From Desulfobacula sp. (GTDB lineage: Bacteria > Desulfobacterota > Desulfobacteria > Desulfobacterales > Desulfobacteraceae): a stretch of 16,241 bases of DNA. The stretch spans positions 1-16,241 of the forward strand of contig NZ_JAIOSW010000210.1 in the NCBI RefSeq assembly GCF_021107415.1, given 5' to 3'. Numbering within the stretch: the first letter of the stretch is position 1; each line of letters starts with the position of its first letter. Below the pieces are notes generated by a model. It did no database searches and was not told the DNA's origin. It saw nothing but the letters and a program-made list of their open reading frames with translations. The translations under genes were made by a program, and so were the position numbers. This document shows positions 7,173-15,656 of the stretch, piece after piece.

Positions 7173-8174
7173 ATGGGGAATTTTTTAAAACTATTTATAC
7201 GGCTGATACCTGTTCTCCTGGGGATAAGTCTCATCGTATTTATGATGATGAGCATGACCCCAGGAGATCCGGTGGAGATAATGCTGGGTGATCAGCTCGT
7301 AACTCCGGAAATGGAACAGGCCATTCGTAAGGATATGGGCCTGGATCTGCCAATACACGAACGGTTTATTCGGTTTCTCTATAATGCTTCCCATGGTAAT
7401 TTCGGTAGAAGTTTTTTTCATCGGCGACCGGTGATGGAGGTCATTCTTGAACGATTACCCGCTACTATCGAGCTGACACTCTGCGCCATGGTGATGGCGA
7501 TTTTTATATCAATACCACTGGGGGTCCTGGCGGCTGTAAAAAAGGGGACAATCTATGACAGGTCTGCGGTGGTAACGGCAATGACCGGAGTGTCCATGCC
7601 GGGATTCTGGTTTGGGATCATCCTCATAATTTTATTTGCCGTTCATCTGCAATGGCTGCCGGTGTCCGGTCGATCTGTTTTTTCACTGAGAGTGCCGTCT
7701 GTAACCGGGATGTTATTGATTGACACCTTGCTTGCCGGAAGACTGGACAGTTTTATAGATGCAGTAAAACATCTGATCTTGCCAACCATCACCCTGGGGA
7801 TGGCCATGGGAGCGACACTGATGCAGGTCACCCGTGCATCCATGATGGAAGTGTTAAAGCAGGATTATATTCTTTTTGCCGAAGCCAAAGGGCTGAAAAT
7901 GTGCCGGGTGACTTTTCTGCATGCTTTAAAAAATGCCCTGATACCCACGGTTACTGTCGCGGCCATTCAAACCGGACAATTGCTGGGGGGGAATATGATT
8001 ATCGAGACAATTTTTGGTTGGCCCGGCGTGGGAAGCCTGGTTGTAAGGGCTATTTTCAGCCGTGACTATCCCATGGTGCAGGCCGCTGTTTTAATCTATG
8101 CCGTGACCTATGTTTTGATGAATTTTATTGCTGATATTTTATATACAGTATTAAATCCAAAGGTCCGTTTATGA
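7173..8174 (+). CDS. Dpp/Opp-type ABC transporter permease B, operon 2
   Basis: This 333-residue DppB-family inner-membrane permease has an N-terminal helix (residues about 8-27, FIRLIPVLLGISLIVFMMM) followed by MTPGDPVEIMLG, the motif shared by the family. The GNFGRSF motif and core membrane helices come next. The coupling loop reads AEAKGLKM, then HALKNALIPTVTV. The end ILYTVLNPKVRL is family-typical. An extra segment of about 25 residues in the middle (around FSLRVPSVTGMLLIDTLLAG) is present relative to the operon 1 permease and occurs in GsiC-like members. It starts 2 nt after the binding-protein stop, with AAGG directly before the ATG, so translation is probably coupled. Its end overlaps permease C by four bases (ATGA). 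Confidence 0.95.
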   Translation: MGNFLKLFIRLIPVLLGISLIVFMMMSMTPGDPVEIMLGDQLVTPEMEQAIRKDMGLDLPIHERFIRFLYNASHGNFGRSFFHRRPVMEVILERLPATIELTLCAMVMAIFISIPLGVLAAVKKGTIYDRSAVVTAMTGVSMPGFWFGIILIILFAVHLQWLPVSGRSVFSLRVPSVTGMLLIDTLLAGRLDSFIDAVKHLILPTITLGMAMGATLMQVTRASMMEVLKQDYILFAEAKGLKMCRVTFLHALKNALIPTVTVAAIQTGQLLGGNMIIETIFGWPGVGSLVVRAIFSRDYPMVQAAVLIYAVTYVLMNFIADILYTVLNPKVRL

Positions 8175-9112
8175 AAGTTTCAGACACCAGCCCGGCTGAA
8201 AATTTTTTTGACGATACTGCCGGGGAAATAAACCAGGTGGAGGAAAAGACGATTTCACTTTTCTCCATAAGCATTAAAAATTTTCTGGGTAACCATCTGG
8301 CGGTTTTAGCAACGGCAATCGTGATATTTGCTATTATTCTCTCCATCTTCAGTCCCTATTTCGCGCCTCATGATCCCAATAAGACTAACTTGTTTCTCAG
8401 ACTGCAGGCACCCGCCTGGATGGAAGGGGGAAACTGGAGTCATCCGCTGGGAGCGGACCATCTTGGTCGGGATATTTTGTCAAGAATCATATATGGGACC
8501 CGGGTTTCAATCATCGTCGGTTTTTCTGTAATTTTTATCGCCACCGCCATTGGGATTTTATTAGGTTTGATGGCAGGGTATTTAAAAGGAAAATTCGATC
8601 TTGTTATTTCTACCATTGTGGATATTTTATTGGGATTTCCTTACCTGATTTTTGCTATTGCATTGATGGCGGCTATGGGGCCTGGATTTCAAAATATAAT
8701 ATTGGCCCTGGTTTACAAGGAGTGGGTGATCCCCTGTAGAGTTGTCAGAGGAGAGACATTAGCTGTAAAAGAGATCGAATATGTGGAAGCGGCACAAGCC
8801 ATTGGGGCATCGAAATTTCATATTATGCTGAAAGAAATTCTACCCAATATTCTTTCACCGGTGATAGTTGTGGCCACTACCAGAATGGCGACGGTTATTA
8901 TTCTTGAATCCAGTCTTTCCTTTTTAGGATTGGGAGTACAACCCCCAATGGCTTCCTGGGGCAATATGGTGGCAGATGGCAGGGAATTTATGTTGGAGGC
9001 CTGGTGGGTGAGCACTTTTTCCGGAATTGCCATTTTAATTTTAGTTCTATCCATGAACATTGCCAGTCTCGGCTTGAGAGATGCTTTTGACCCTAGATTT
9101 AGTGAGTCCTGA
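8171..9112 (+). CDS. Dpp/Opp-type ABC transporter permease C, operon 2
   Basis: This 313-residue DppC-family inner-membrane permease has a cytoplasmic N-terminal tail of about 40 residues before the first helix. The motif LGADHLGRDILSRIIYGTR after the first periplasmic segment is diagnostic for the family. The EAA coupling loop is YVEAAQAIGAS, then KEILPNILSPVIVV, followed by the conserved LSFLGLGVQPPMASWG. It overlaps permease B by four bases and ATPase D by one base (TGATG), showing a tightly coupled operon. It forms the channel with the product of 7173-8174. Confidence 0.95.
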   Translation: MKVSDTSPAENFFDDTAGEINQVEEKTISLFSISIKNFLGNHLAVLATAIVIFAIILSIFSPYFAPHDPNKTNLFLRLQAPAWMEGGNWSHPLGADHLGRDILSRIIYGTRVSIIVGFSVIFIATAIGILLGLMAGYLKGKFDLVISTIVDILLGFPYLIFAIALMAAMGPGFQNIILALVYKEWVIPCRVVRGETLAVKEIEYVEAAQAIGASKFHIMLKEILPNILSPVIVVATTRMATVIILESSLSFLGLGVQPPMASWGNMVADGREFMLEAWWVSTFSGIAILILVLSMNIASLGLRDAFDPRFSES

Positions 9113-10110
9113 TGGAAAAAAAAATATACAACAGCCAGTCACCTTTATTGAAAATTGACAAACTCAGTACATATTTTGATACTCACAGCGGTTTGGTTAA
9201 GGCAGTTGACGGAGTAGATATCAATCTGTACCCAGGGGATTGCCTTGGCGTTGTGGGAGAATCCGGCTCTGGAAAAAGTGTCACTTTTTTAAGTGTAATG
9301 GGACTGATTAAAAAACCAGGAAGAATAGCGTCGGGTTCAATTAAATTCAATGGCCAGGAACTTACCCGTCTCAGCCCACAACACTACAGAAAAATTCGGG
9401 GGAAAGAAATCGCCATGACTCTTCAGGATGCTTTAACAGCATTAAATCCTTCCATAAAAATCATTAATCAAATTTCGGAAGTGTTAAAAGAGCATGACCA
9501 AAAGATTGCAGCCCGGGGAAGAAAAGCCATTAAGAACCGTGCTGTTGAAATGATGAAACTAGTGGGCATACCTGATGCACAAAACAGGCTGAACGATTAT
9601 CCTCACCAGTTTTCCGGTGGTATGAGACAAAGGATCATGATTGCCATTGCCCTGGCCTGCAAACCCAAACTTCTGATTGCCGATGAACCGACTACTGCTC
9701 TGGATGTGACCATTCAAGCACAGGTGTTAAACCTGATTGCCGATATCAGAAAAAAATTGAAGATGAGTGTAATAATTATTACTCATAACCTGGGGGTGGT
9801 GTCCGAGTTCACTGACAAAATAGTCGTAATGTATGCGGGACAGGTTGTTGAGAGCGGTTTTACCAGGGACGTGATATTGAATCCTCGACATCCCTATTCC
9901 CAGGGATTGTTGAAATCTATTCCACGTCTATCTGAACTGGATAAAGCTATTCACCCGATTCCCGGCCAGGTATCCGATTTGGTCAATCTCCCGGACCAGT
10001 GTCGTTTTTTTCCCCGCTGTTCACAACGTTCGGAAGAATGCAGAAAGGACATTCCCATCAGAAAATTGAGCAACCATCGTGAAGTCCGTTGTATTAAGGT
10101 GGAAGAATAA
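9112..10110 (+). CDS. Dpp/Opp-type ABC transporter ATP-binding protein D, operon 2
   Basis: This 332-residue ATPase has Walker A GESGSGKS (49-56), signature FSGGMRQR (167-174), Walker B LLIADEP (D191, E192) and H225. Four C-terminal cysteines (C297, C303, C310, C327) are spaced as in iron-sulfur-bearing DppD/OppD. Two positions are unusual: the Q-loop reads [11 protein letters not shown] (Q105) where family members normally read FQDPMTSLNP, and the switch histidine is followed by Asn (ITHNLG) rather than Asp. The catalytic residues themselves are intact, so it should be active. It starts inside the permease C stop codon. Confidence 0.95.
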   Translation: MEKKIYNSQSPLLKIDKLSTYFDTHSGLVKAVDGVDINLYPGDCLGVVGESGSGKSVTFLSVMGLIKKPGRIASGSIKFNGQELTRLSPQHYRKIRGKEIAMTLQDALTALNPSIKIINQISEVLKEHDQKIAARGRKAIKNRAVEMMKLVGIPDAQNRLNDYPHQFSGGMRQRIMIAIALACKPKLLIADEPTTALDVTIQAQVLNLIADIRKKLKMSVIIITHNLGVVSEFTDKIVVMYAGQVVESGFTRDVILNPRHPYSQGLLKSIPRLSELDKAIHPIPGQVSDLVNLPDQCRFFPRCSQRSEECRKDIPIRKLSNHREVRCIKVEE

Positions 10111-10146
10111 AGCTAAAAGAAATTTGAGAACATCGAAAGGATTTAA

Positions 10147-11136
10147 ATGAATAATGACCCGCTTCTTAAGGTTAAAAATGTCAGTAAACATTTTCAATTA
10201 AAAACTGGTTTTATTGATAAATACCTCTTTAAGAAACAAAATATTGTGCAGGCTGTTTCCAATGTCAGTCTGCATATCCAAGAGGGTGAAACACTGGGTT
10301 TAATTGGTGAAAGCGGCTGCGGCAAGAGTACTCTGGGAAGGGTAATCCTTCGTCTGCATGAGCCGACCCAGGGAAAAGTTTATTTTGGATCCAAAGAAGT
10401 TACTGCCCTGAATCAACTGGAATTAAAAAAAATCAAACAAAAAATGCAGATCATTTTTCAGGACCCCTATGCCTCGTTAAATCCTAGGAAGTCTGTTGAA
10501 GATATCATTAAATTACCTTTGAAAATACATGAATCCTTGAGCAAGAAAAAAATGGATCAAAGAGTGACTGATATTATTGCACGGGTCGGACTCCGGCCTC
10601 AACATTTAAAACGTTACCCCCATCAGTTTTCCGGCGGCCAACGTCAAAGAATAGGTATAGCCAGGGCTTTAATCCTGCGACCGGAATTTGTGGTTTGTGA
10701 TGAGCCGGTATCAGCTCTGGATGTTTCAATTCAAGCCCAGATTATTCAATTGATGGGAAAATTAAAAGAGGACTTTTCTCTAACATTGCTTTTCATTTCT
10801 CATGATATTTCAGTTGTCGCTTACCTGAGCGATCGTATTGCCGTGATGTATTTGGGAGAACTGGTGGAAATATGTGACACTGGCGAGCTGCTGAAAAATC
10901 CACTTCATCCCTATACTAAGGTTTTACTGGATTCCATTCCCCGGGTGGAACAGATAGGAGCTCATAAACGGATGATACTGAAAGGGGATATTCCTTCTCC
11001 TTTAGCTCCTCCCAGTGGTTGCAAGTTTCACACTCGTTGTCCAGAAGCTATGGAAAAATGCAATATGGAAGTTCCGGTATCGAGAGAATATTCCGCTAAT
11101 CATTGGGTTTCCTGTCATTTATATCAAAGCAATTAA
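10147..11136 (+). CDS. Dpp/Opp-type ABC transporter ATP-binding protein F, operon 2
   Basis: This 329-residue ATPase is a close match to the DppF/OppF pattern: Walker A GESGCGKS (54-61), Q-loop IFQDPYASLNPR (Q105), signature FSGGQRQRIGIARAL (from 161), Walker B VVCDEP (D185, E186) and H219 in FISHD. The C-terminal domain has C292, C298, C305 and C323. It lies 36 nt after ATPase D with its own ribosome site (GAAAGGA, 10135-10141). It should dimerise with the 9112-10110 product. The hydrolase gene at 11137 starts at the very next base after its stop, so the two are almost certainly co-translated. Confidence 0.96.
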   Translation: MNNDPLLKVKNVSKHFQLKTGFIDKYLFKKQNIVQAVSNVSLHIQEGETLGLIGESGCGKSTLGRVILRLHEPTQGKVYFGSKEVTALNQLELKKIKQKMQIIFQDPYASLNPRKSVEDIIKLPLKIHESLSKKKMDQRVTDIIARVGLRPQHLKRYPHQFSGGQRQRIGIARALILRPEFVVCDEPVSALDVSIQAQIIQLMGKLKEDFSLTLLFISHDISVVAYLSDRIAVMYLGELVEICDTGELLKNPLHPYTKVLLDSIPRVEQIGAHKRMILKGDIPSPLAPPSGCKFHTRCPEAMEKCNMEVPVSREYSANHWVSCHLYQSN

Positions 11137-12195
11137 ATGTTAACCAGCTTAAAACGAGGAATCCCCTTGGTTTTAAAGGGATCACCTTTTGCACGGGGAT
11201 TGCTCCAGGCAGAGCTCTGCCCTGAAATGGTTGGATTGGTACGTAAAAATGTACTTGGGCCAATAAACGAATATCAGGGATTGCTCCAATCAGACAAAGC
11301 AAAACATTACCTTGGAGAACAGATCAACATAACAAAAAAACTATTTCCTGAAGTGTTTGAGGAAGTTAAGGGAATTGCCAAAGGCTTTGATCTGCAGATG
11401 ATTGATTTGTTTAGTTTTTATCACCTCCGAATATTGCGGGATATGGATGGATGTACTTCATGGGCCGTATCGCTTTCTGAAGATGGAGCGATTGTCGGGA
11501 AAAATCGGGATCTGGCTGCCGGGAACAAGATTTTACAACGGGTTTTTGTTCATCATGATCCGGATTGGCAAGGAAATAAAATTTTATCCGTGGGCAGCCT
11601 GGGAGCACCCTGCGCTTACTCAAGCGGCATCAATTCTAAAGGGTTCTGCCTGGTCGATACCAACATCCTCACCTCTGATCACGGTTTTGGAGCCTGTCGA
11701 TATTTTTTAATGCCGTTTTTATTGACGACCTGTAACAGTGTGAATCAAGCCTTAAAAAAAATATCAGACTTGCCCCATGCCGGTGGGGGCTCCCTTACCT
11801 TGGCTGACAATAGCGGTAAAATCGCTGTTGTTGAATTGGGTCACAATCACTTGAATGTGAAAAAAAGCACCCAATGGCTGGTACAAACAAATCATTTTAC
11901 CTCTACCAAACTTTGTCCATACAATCTAAAAGCAGCCAGGCAATCAAGTATCAAAAATTCAGAGAACCGTCTTTGTTTTATCAAAAAAAAACTATCTGTT
12001 ATTTATCGGGATTTTACTCTGAATAAAGTGATTGAAATAATGAAAAGCCATGATGAAGGGGGGGGGATATGCAGGCATCATGATAAAGATACCTCATCTA
12101 CAATTTCAGGTGCAGTTTACACATGTAAAAACAGGAAATTATATTTTTCAGATGGGAACCCTTGTGATTCCCTCTGGTATAAATTTTCCTTTTAG
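11137..12195 (+). CDS. C45-family autoproteolytic acyltransferase/amidohydrolase (Ntn-hydrolase)
   Basis: This 352-residue protein matches the peptidase C45 family (fungal penicillin acyltransferase, insect Tan/carcinine hydrolase). These are made as a precursor, cut themselves before a Cys, and use that Cys as N-terminal nucleophile to cleave or transfer amide bonds. Here the motif DGCTSWAVS puts the nucleophile at C106, giving a predicted alpha chain of 105 and beta chain of about 247 residues, close to the 357-residue fungal enzyme with its Cys103. A downstream GKNRD and the C-terminal SSTISGAVY and FSDGNPC blocks also fit the family. There is no signal peptide, so it acts in the cytoplasm. 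It starts immediately after the ATPase F stop with no clear ribosome site of its own, implying coupling. It may process the imported compound; substrate unknown. Confidence 0.87.
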   Translation: MLTSLKRGIPLVLKGSPFARGLLQAELCPEMVGLVRKNVLGPINEYQGLLQSDKAKHYLGEQINITKKLFPEVFEEVKGIAKGFDLQMIDLFSFYHLRILRDMDGCTSWAVSLSEDGAIVGKNRDLAAGNKILQRVFVHHDPDWQGNKILSVGSLGAPCAYSSGINSKGFCLVDTNILTSDHGFGACRYFLMPFLLTTCNSVNQALKKISDLPHAGGGSLTLADNSGKIAVVELGHNHLNVKKSTQWLVQTNHFTSTKLCPYNLKAARQSSIKNSENRLCFIKKKLSVIYRDFTLNKVIEIMKSHDEGGGICRHHDKDTSSTISGAVYTCKNRKLYFSDGNPCDSLWYKFSF

Positions 12196-12199
12196 AGTC

Positions 12200-12236
12200 A
12201 GGAAAATGAAACATATGGTTTTCTAGTATTTTTTAT
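12200..12236. terminator. Weak bidirectional terminator candidate
   Basis: A short AT-rich stem (AGGAAA with TTTTCT, one G-T pair) at 12200-12224 is followed on the plus strand by a T-rich run. It lies between convergent operon 2 and the LysR gene and overlaps the LysR stop codon. The stem is short and the call is tentative. Confidence 0.25.
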
Positions 12237-13104
12237 AGTGTGTTCTTAATAATTCCAGAAATTCTTTATGGGCGGGACTGAAATATTTGTTTTTATCTTT
12301 AAAAACACCGAAATCAATAAAAAGCTTAACATCCAGTTCCTTTGTTACAATCGCCGTTGGATTAAGAAGCTTTAGTATATAATCAGGTACTATTGAGATA
12401 CCAAAATCCATTTGAACATATTTAATAATTGTTTCACTGTTTTGAGCATTTATTATTATATTTGTTGTATCTGATGGCAGATATTTTTCCAGAATCTTGT
12501 TGACAACTGAATTTGTAGTATAGCTTATGCAGGGGAATTCAAGGATATCGTCGAATTTAATAATTTTCAACCCAGCCAATCGACTTTTTTTTGAACATAT
12601 GACTTTAAGTCTACTGGAAAAAAAATTTTCAAACTCAATATTTTTGTTTTTTGTGATTGTCTTGAAACCCGTACCAATATCTATTATATCATTTGTTAAC
12701 AGGGTTTCCATTTCATCTGATCCGCATTCAAATATTGAAATGTCTGTTTCAGGATATTTTCTTAAATAATTTTTTATGATTTTAGGGAAAGTGAATCTTG
12801 CAGCAAGGGAACCGCAACCTAAAATAACTTTGCCTGAATAGTTTCCTTTAACATTTTTTAAATCATTGTTCAGTTCATCCAGGAGTGATAATATTTGGCA
12901 TGATTTCTCGAACAAGAGTTTTCCTGTGGCTGTTAATTGTAACGAATTTTTTCTTTTATAAAATAATTTATTGCCGATTTCTTCCTCAATGAGCTTGATC
13001 TGCTTACTGACAGCAGGTTGTGTTATAAACAGTTTTTCAGCAGCCGCTGATACCCCGCCGCATTTTATGGTTTTATGAAAATATTTTATCTGAACAAGAT
13101 TCAT
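12223..13104 (-). CDS. LysR-family transcriptional regulator
   Basis: This 293-residue protein has the usual LysR length and layout: an N-terminal winged helix-turn-helix (recognition region about 18-37, GGVSAAAEKLFITQPAVSKQ, then KLIEEEIGNKLFYKR), a linker helix, and a C-terminal effector-binding domain from about 90 (starting near VILGCGSLAARFTFP). LysR proteins bind T-N11-A dyads as tetramers and respond to a small-molecule co-inducer. It lies 30 nt after the DUF4387 gene on the same strand, so it is probably co-transcribed with the AtuA/DUF4387 pair, and it converges on operon 2. Likely targets are its own cluster (dyad at 14924-14940) and perhaps the transporters (dyad at 5424-5438). The effector is unknown. 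Confidence 0.95.
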   Translation of the reverse strand: MNLVQIKYFHKTIKCGGVSAAAEKLFITQPAVSKQIKLIEEEIGNKLFYKRKNSLQLTATGKLLFEKSCQILSLLDELNNDLKNVKGNYSGKVILGCGSLAARFTFPKIIKNYLRKYPETDISIFECGSDEMETLLTNDIIDIGTGFKTITKNKNIEFENFFSSRLKVICSKKSRLAGLKIIKFDDILEFPCISYTTNSVVNKILEKYLPSDTTNIIINAQNSETIIKYVQMDFGISIVPDYILKLLNPTAIVTKELDVKLFIDFGVFKDKNKYFSPAHKEFLELLRTHYKKY

Positions 13105-13134
13105 TTGTAATTGTGGACCATAGTTCTTAATTTA

Positions 13135-13455
13135 TTAAATGGGAATTTCTAAATCAAGAAGAGGCGGATACTGCTGGCATCCAAATATATCTCCCTCACC
13201 CGGACTGCCGCTGGCCCGTTTCCGCTGTATGGTAAATTTAATGGCAAACCCGGGATCAAACTCAACAAAGTCGCAGATCCTGCTCTTTGAAACATTATAT
13301 AGTGCCGCCATGGATTCAACGGTTAAAACACGGCTCTGTTTTACAAGCACATAGTTTGCTTCTTCTTTAAAAATTATATCAAAGGTTATTCTATCAACGC
13401 CTGCATTTTTACTTCTTATTGTTTTGGCAAGTTCATAAAGTTTTTTAGTTCTCAT
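13135..13455 (-). CDS. DUF4387 domain protein (AtuA partner)
   Basis: This 106-residue protein is full length for DUF4387. Family landmarks are the N-terminal LYELAKTIRSKNAG, TFDIIF, the VLTVESMAALYNV segment and the C-terminal FDPGFAIKFTIQR, SGSPGEGDIFG and PPLLDLEIP. It has no signal peptide or membrane segment. DUF4387 proteins are almost always encoded beside, or fused to, an AtuA-type DUF1446 protein, as here with a gap of 22 nt. The pair probably acts as one complex. A biochemical role has not been firmly established to my knowledge, so none is assigned. AAGGA lies about 10 nt before the ATG. Confidence 0.88.
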   Translation of the reverse strand: MRTKKLYELAKTIRSKNAGVDRITFDIIFKEEANYVLVKQSRVLTVESMAALYNVSKSRICDFVEFDPGFAIKFTIQRKRASGSPGEGDIFGCQQYPPLLDLEIPI

Positions 13456-13477
13456 CTATTTTTTAATCCTTTTATAT

Positions 13478-14845
13478 CTATATGATATTTGTTTCATGAA
13501 GTTCAAATAGTTCCATGGGGTCATCAACTTCAATAGTATGATTCAGTGTCCATTCAAATGCCGGCGATGTAGGCATTACTTCATCAATTAAAAAAGCAGC
13601 TGTGCCGGCTGTACCTTTTACTTCCGGCAGACGGGCATAAAAAATCTGCCTTGAACCGATGATGGCAGCTTCTTTTGCAAGTTCTTTGTTTTTGGATACA
13701 GCCTCCACCACAACACCTAACTCGTGGGATTTTGTTTCTTTAACCGGTTCCATATCTCCCATTACAGCATTTTTCCCATAGATGTGATAAAAAATTTCAT
13801 ATCCATCCGTTCCAAGTTGTTCTACAGCCTGAGATCTGGCCCACTCAATAACTTTATCAATATTTTTAATTGTATAAGGATCTCTTACGCCTACAATTCC
13901 GATATATCTTTCACCAATTTTCCCGGAACCTTCCAGCTTTACTTTTATTTTGCCGTCTATTGGTATAAACTCAGCGCCGGTGATCCGGGTCGTCTTTTTG
14001 TCCAGTTGTACATATGAACATTTTGTCATATCAAGCATGCCACCTGCAAAATATTCAAAAAACGGATTTGTTCTTTCATACATCGCATGTCCGGCCACTG
14101 ATGCTATTGTACAATACTGATCAGGATGCATTGCCGTAACTTTTACATCATTACTTGTAATTGTTCCAATAACAGATTCTTTTGCACCATACGGTTCCGC
14201 ACAAAAAGAGGCGCATTCGAGAACTTTTCCAAGATAGTATGCATTTGCTTCGGGAAATCCATTATAAATAGCTGCCGCAGCAAAGATGGCAGCATCACTG
14301 CTTCTGCCGCCAATAATCACATCAGCTTTAAGTTCCAGAGCTTTTATGAAAGGATGAACACCTGCAACAGCAACCACTCTTTTTGTTGATTCAAGTTCAC
14401 TGCGCAGCAAATTTTTTCTTCCATCAAGACCTTCAATAGTTATTCCTGAATCCATTTTATTCAAAAGCAATTCTTTGGTGACTTCTGAATAAAAATACAC
14501 AAGCTTAAAGGGTTCAAGTTTTTGTTCCCTGGCGATTTCACGTATTATCTCAACATACATATCAACGCGACTGTTTGTTCCTGTATCGCCTGAGGAACCT
14601 ATTATCATGGGAACATTCTGTTTCCTTGCTGCAATAAGCATTAGCTCAAGGTCATGTTTCTGCCAGGATCGAGGGCTGACACAATCATCATTACCCAAAG
14701 GGCCTGGGCCAATATCATCACTTCCGGAATCACAGCAATAGTAATCCGGTTTTGTTTTAGCACCAAGATAAAAGCTCTTTTCTTTTGTAGGTGCAAATCC
14801 AAGGTGTCCATTGGGGCATATTATTCTGAGTTCATTTTTCTTCAT
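13478..14845 (-). CDS. AtuA-family (DUF1446) protein
   Basis: This 455-residue cytoplasmic protein belongs to the acyclic terpene utilisation AtuA (DUF1446) family. Visible family motifs are NGHLGFAP (12-19), CDSGSDDIGPGPLG (38-51), MIIGSSGDTGTN (80-91) and ADVIIGGRSSDAAIFA around residue 170. It is named after a gene of the Pseudomonas citronellol pathway, but the family is widespread in organisms without that pathway and this cluster has no other atu gene, so terpene use should not be assumed. AGGAATTAG precedes the ATG. It is the first gene of an AtuA - DUF4387 - LysR run on the minus strand. Confidence 0.87.
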   Translation of the reverse strand: MKKNELRIICPNGHLGFAPTKEKSFYLGAKTKPDYYCCDSGSDDIGPGPLGNDDCVSPRSWQKHDLELMLIAARKQNVPMIIGSSGDTGTNSRVDMYVEIIREIAREQKLEPFKLVYFYSEVTKELLLNKMDSGITIEGLDGRKNLLRSELESTKRVVAVAGVHPFIKALELKADVIIGGRSSDAAIFAAAAIYNGFPEANAYYLGKVLECASFCAEPYGAKESVIGTITSNDVKVTAMHPDQYCTIASVAGHAMYERTNPFFEYFAGGMLDMTKCSYVQLDKKTTRITGAEFIPIDGKIKVKLEGSGKIGERYIGIVGVRDPYTIKNIDKVIEWARSQAVEQLGTDGYEIFYHIYGKNAVMGDMEPVKETKSHELGVVVEAVSKNKELAKEAAIIGSRQIFYARLPEVKGTAGTAAFLIDEVMPTSPAFEWTLNHTIEVDDPMELFELHETNII

Positions 14846-14920
14846 AAATCTAATTCCTATAAAATTAAATGCTATTAATTTTAATCAATATAGTATCAGA
14901 CGATATAACTCAAATGAATA

Positions 14921-14956
14921 ATAGTTATGGCAAACATAACATTTAGTTGTAACTAT
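14921..14956. promoter_or_regulatory. Overlapping dyads, LysR-type operator candidate upstream of AtuA gene
   Basis: GTTATG and CATAAC at 14924-14940 form a perfect 6+5+6 palindrome with T14926 and A14938 in T-N11-A spacing. Around it ATAGTTA (14921-14927) and TAACTAT (14950-14956) form a second, larger inverted repeat. An AGTTGTAACT dyad lies at 14945-14954 and another inverted ACAACTAT at 14991-14998. The site lies 80-110 nt upstream of the AtuA start codon. A weak -10-like TATATT (minus strand, 14892-14887) is downstream of it. It fits a LysR-controlled promoter; inferred only. Confidence 0.45.
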
Positions 14957-15021
14957 GATATGAGAATGGCTTTTTTTTCAAAGCTCAATTACAACTATTC
15001 AAAATATTAAAACTAAAAAAA

Positions 15022-15621
15022 TCAGTTATCAACTTTCTTTTTAAGGTCTTCCACTAGTTTCTCATAAGAATCTTTCTGCAGCATCTGATCAAATTGAGAG
15101 CGGTAGTTCCCCACCAGGCTGACACCTTCTATCACCAGATCATATACCAGCCAGGCGCCATCCTTGGTGTTATACATTCTGTAATCAATTGGAATTTCAA
15201 TTGTTTCCGTAATAATTTTTGTATTTATCTGTGCCTTCTTTTTTTTAATATACTCTTTTACATAAACCACTTTTTCATCGGTATAGGCCTCTAATTTGGA
15301 TATATAGGTTTCCTCAAGGAGTTGCCCGAACAAATCGATAAAAATTTTCTTTTCCTCGTCACTTCTTTTTTTCCAGTGCCTGCCAAGACTTAATTGTGAC
15401 ATCTTTGCAAAACTGAATCTTTCATCAATCACTTTGCGAAGGGATGCTCTTCTCTTTTCAACCTGTTCTTCTCCCTTGAGTGACGGATCCCGTAATATTT
15501 CCAGCATTTTATCAATACTAGTTTTTAACTGATCCTGAACAGGCGATGCATGGGCATGATGGTTTGACAAAAACAGGAAAACCATAAAAAAAACAGGAAA
15601 AATAAATTTGAACAATTTCAT
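15022..15621 (-). CDS. mlaC: MlaC-type periplasmic phospholipid-binding protein
   Basis: This 199-residue exported protein is of the MlaC/Ttg2D family, which carries phospholipid between the outer membrane complex and the inner-membrane MlaFEDB transporter. The ATG at 15621 is chosen because the ribosome site GGGAGGGG sits just before it; a TTG at 15636 would place that site inside the gene. A signal peptide (MKLFKF, hydrophobic core, cleavage predicted after AHA near residue 25) is followed by the family body: RREVIDERF-like RKVIDERFSFAKMSQLSLGRHW, FIDLFGQLLEETYISKL, and the C-terminal WLVYDLVIEGVSLVGNYRSQF. The length is typical. It is the third gene in a minus-strand mlaD - STAS - mlaC run, 35 nt after the STAS stop. 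Confidence 0.93.
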   Translation of the reverse strand: MKLFKFIFPVFFMVFLFLSNHHAHASPVQDQLKTSIDKMLEILRDPSLKGEEQVEKRRASLRKVIDERFSFAKMSQLSLGRHWKKRSDEEKKIFIDLFGQLLEETYISKLEAYTDEKVVYVKEYIKKKKAQINTKIITETIEIPIDYRMYNTKDGAWLVYDLVIEGVSLVGNYRSQFDQMLQKDSYEKLVEDLKKKVDN

Positions 15622-15656
15622 TGATACCCCTCCCAAAAAACAAACTAAATCTTATT

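Noticed and set aside
11402..11710. 102-residue plus-strand frame inside the C45 gene
   Set aside because: It overlaps a well-conserved coding region in another frame and has no recognisable domain or ribosome site.
14962..14987. T-run with a short GCTTT/AAAGC stem, considered as terminator for the mla genes
   Set aside because: The stem is only 5 bp, the T-run is within the loop rather than after the stem, and on the minus strand no U-run follows.
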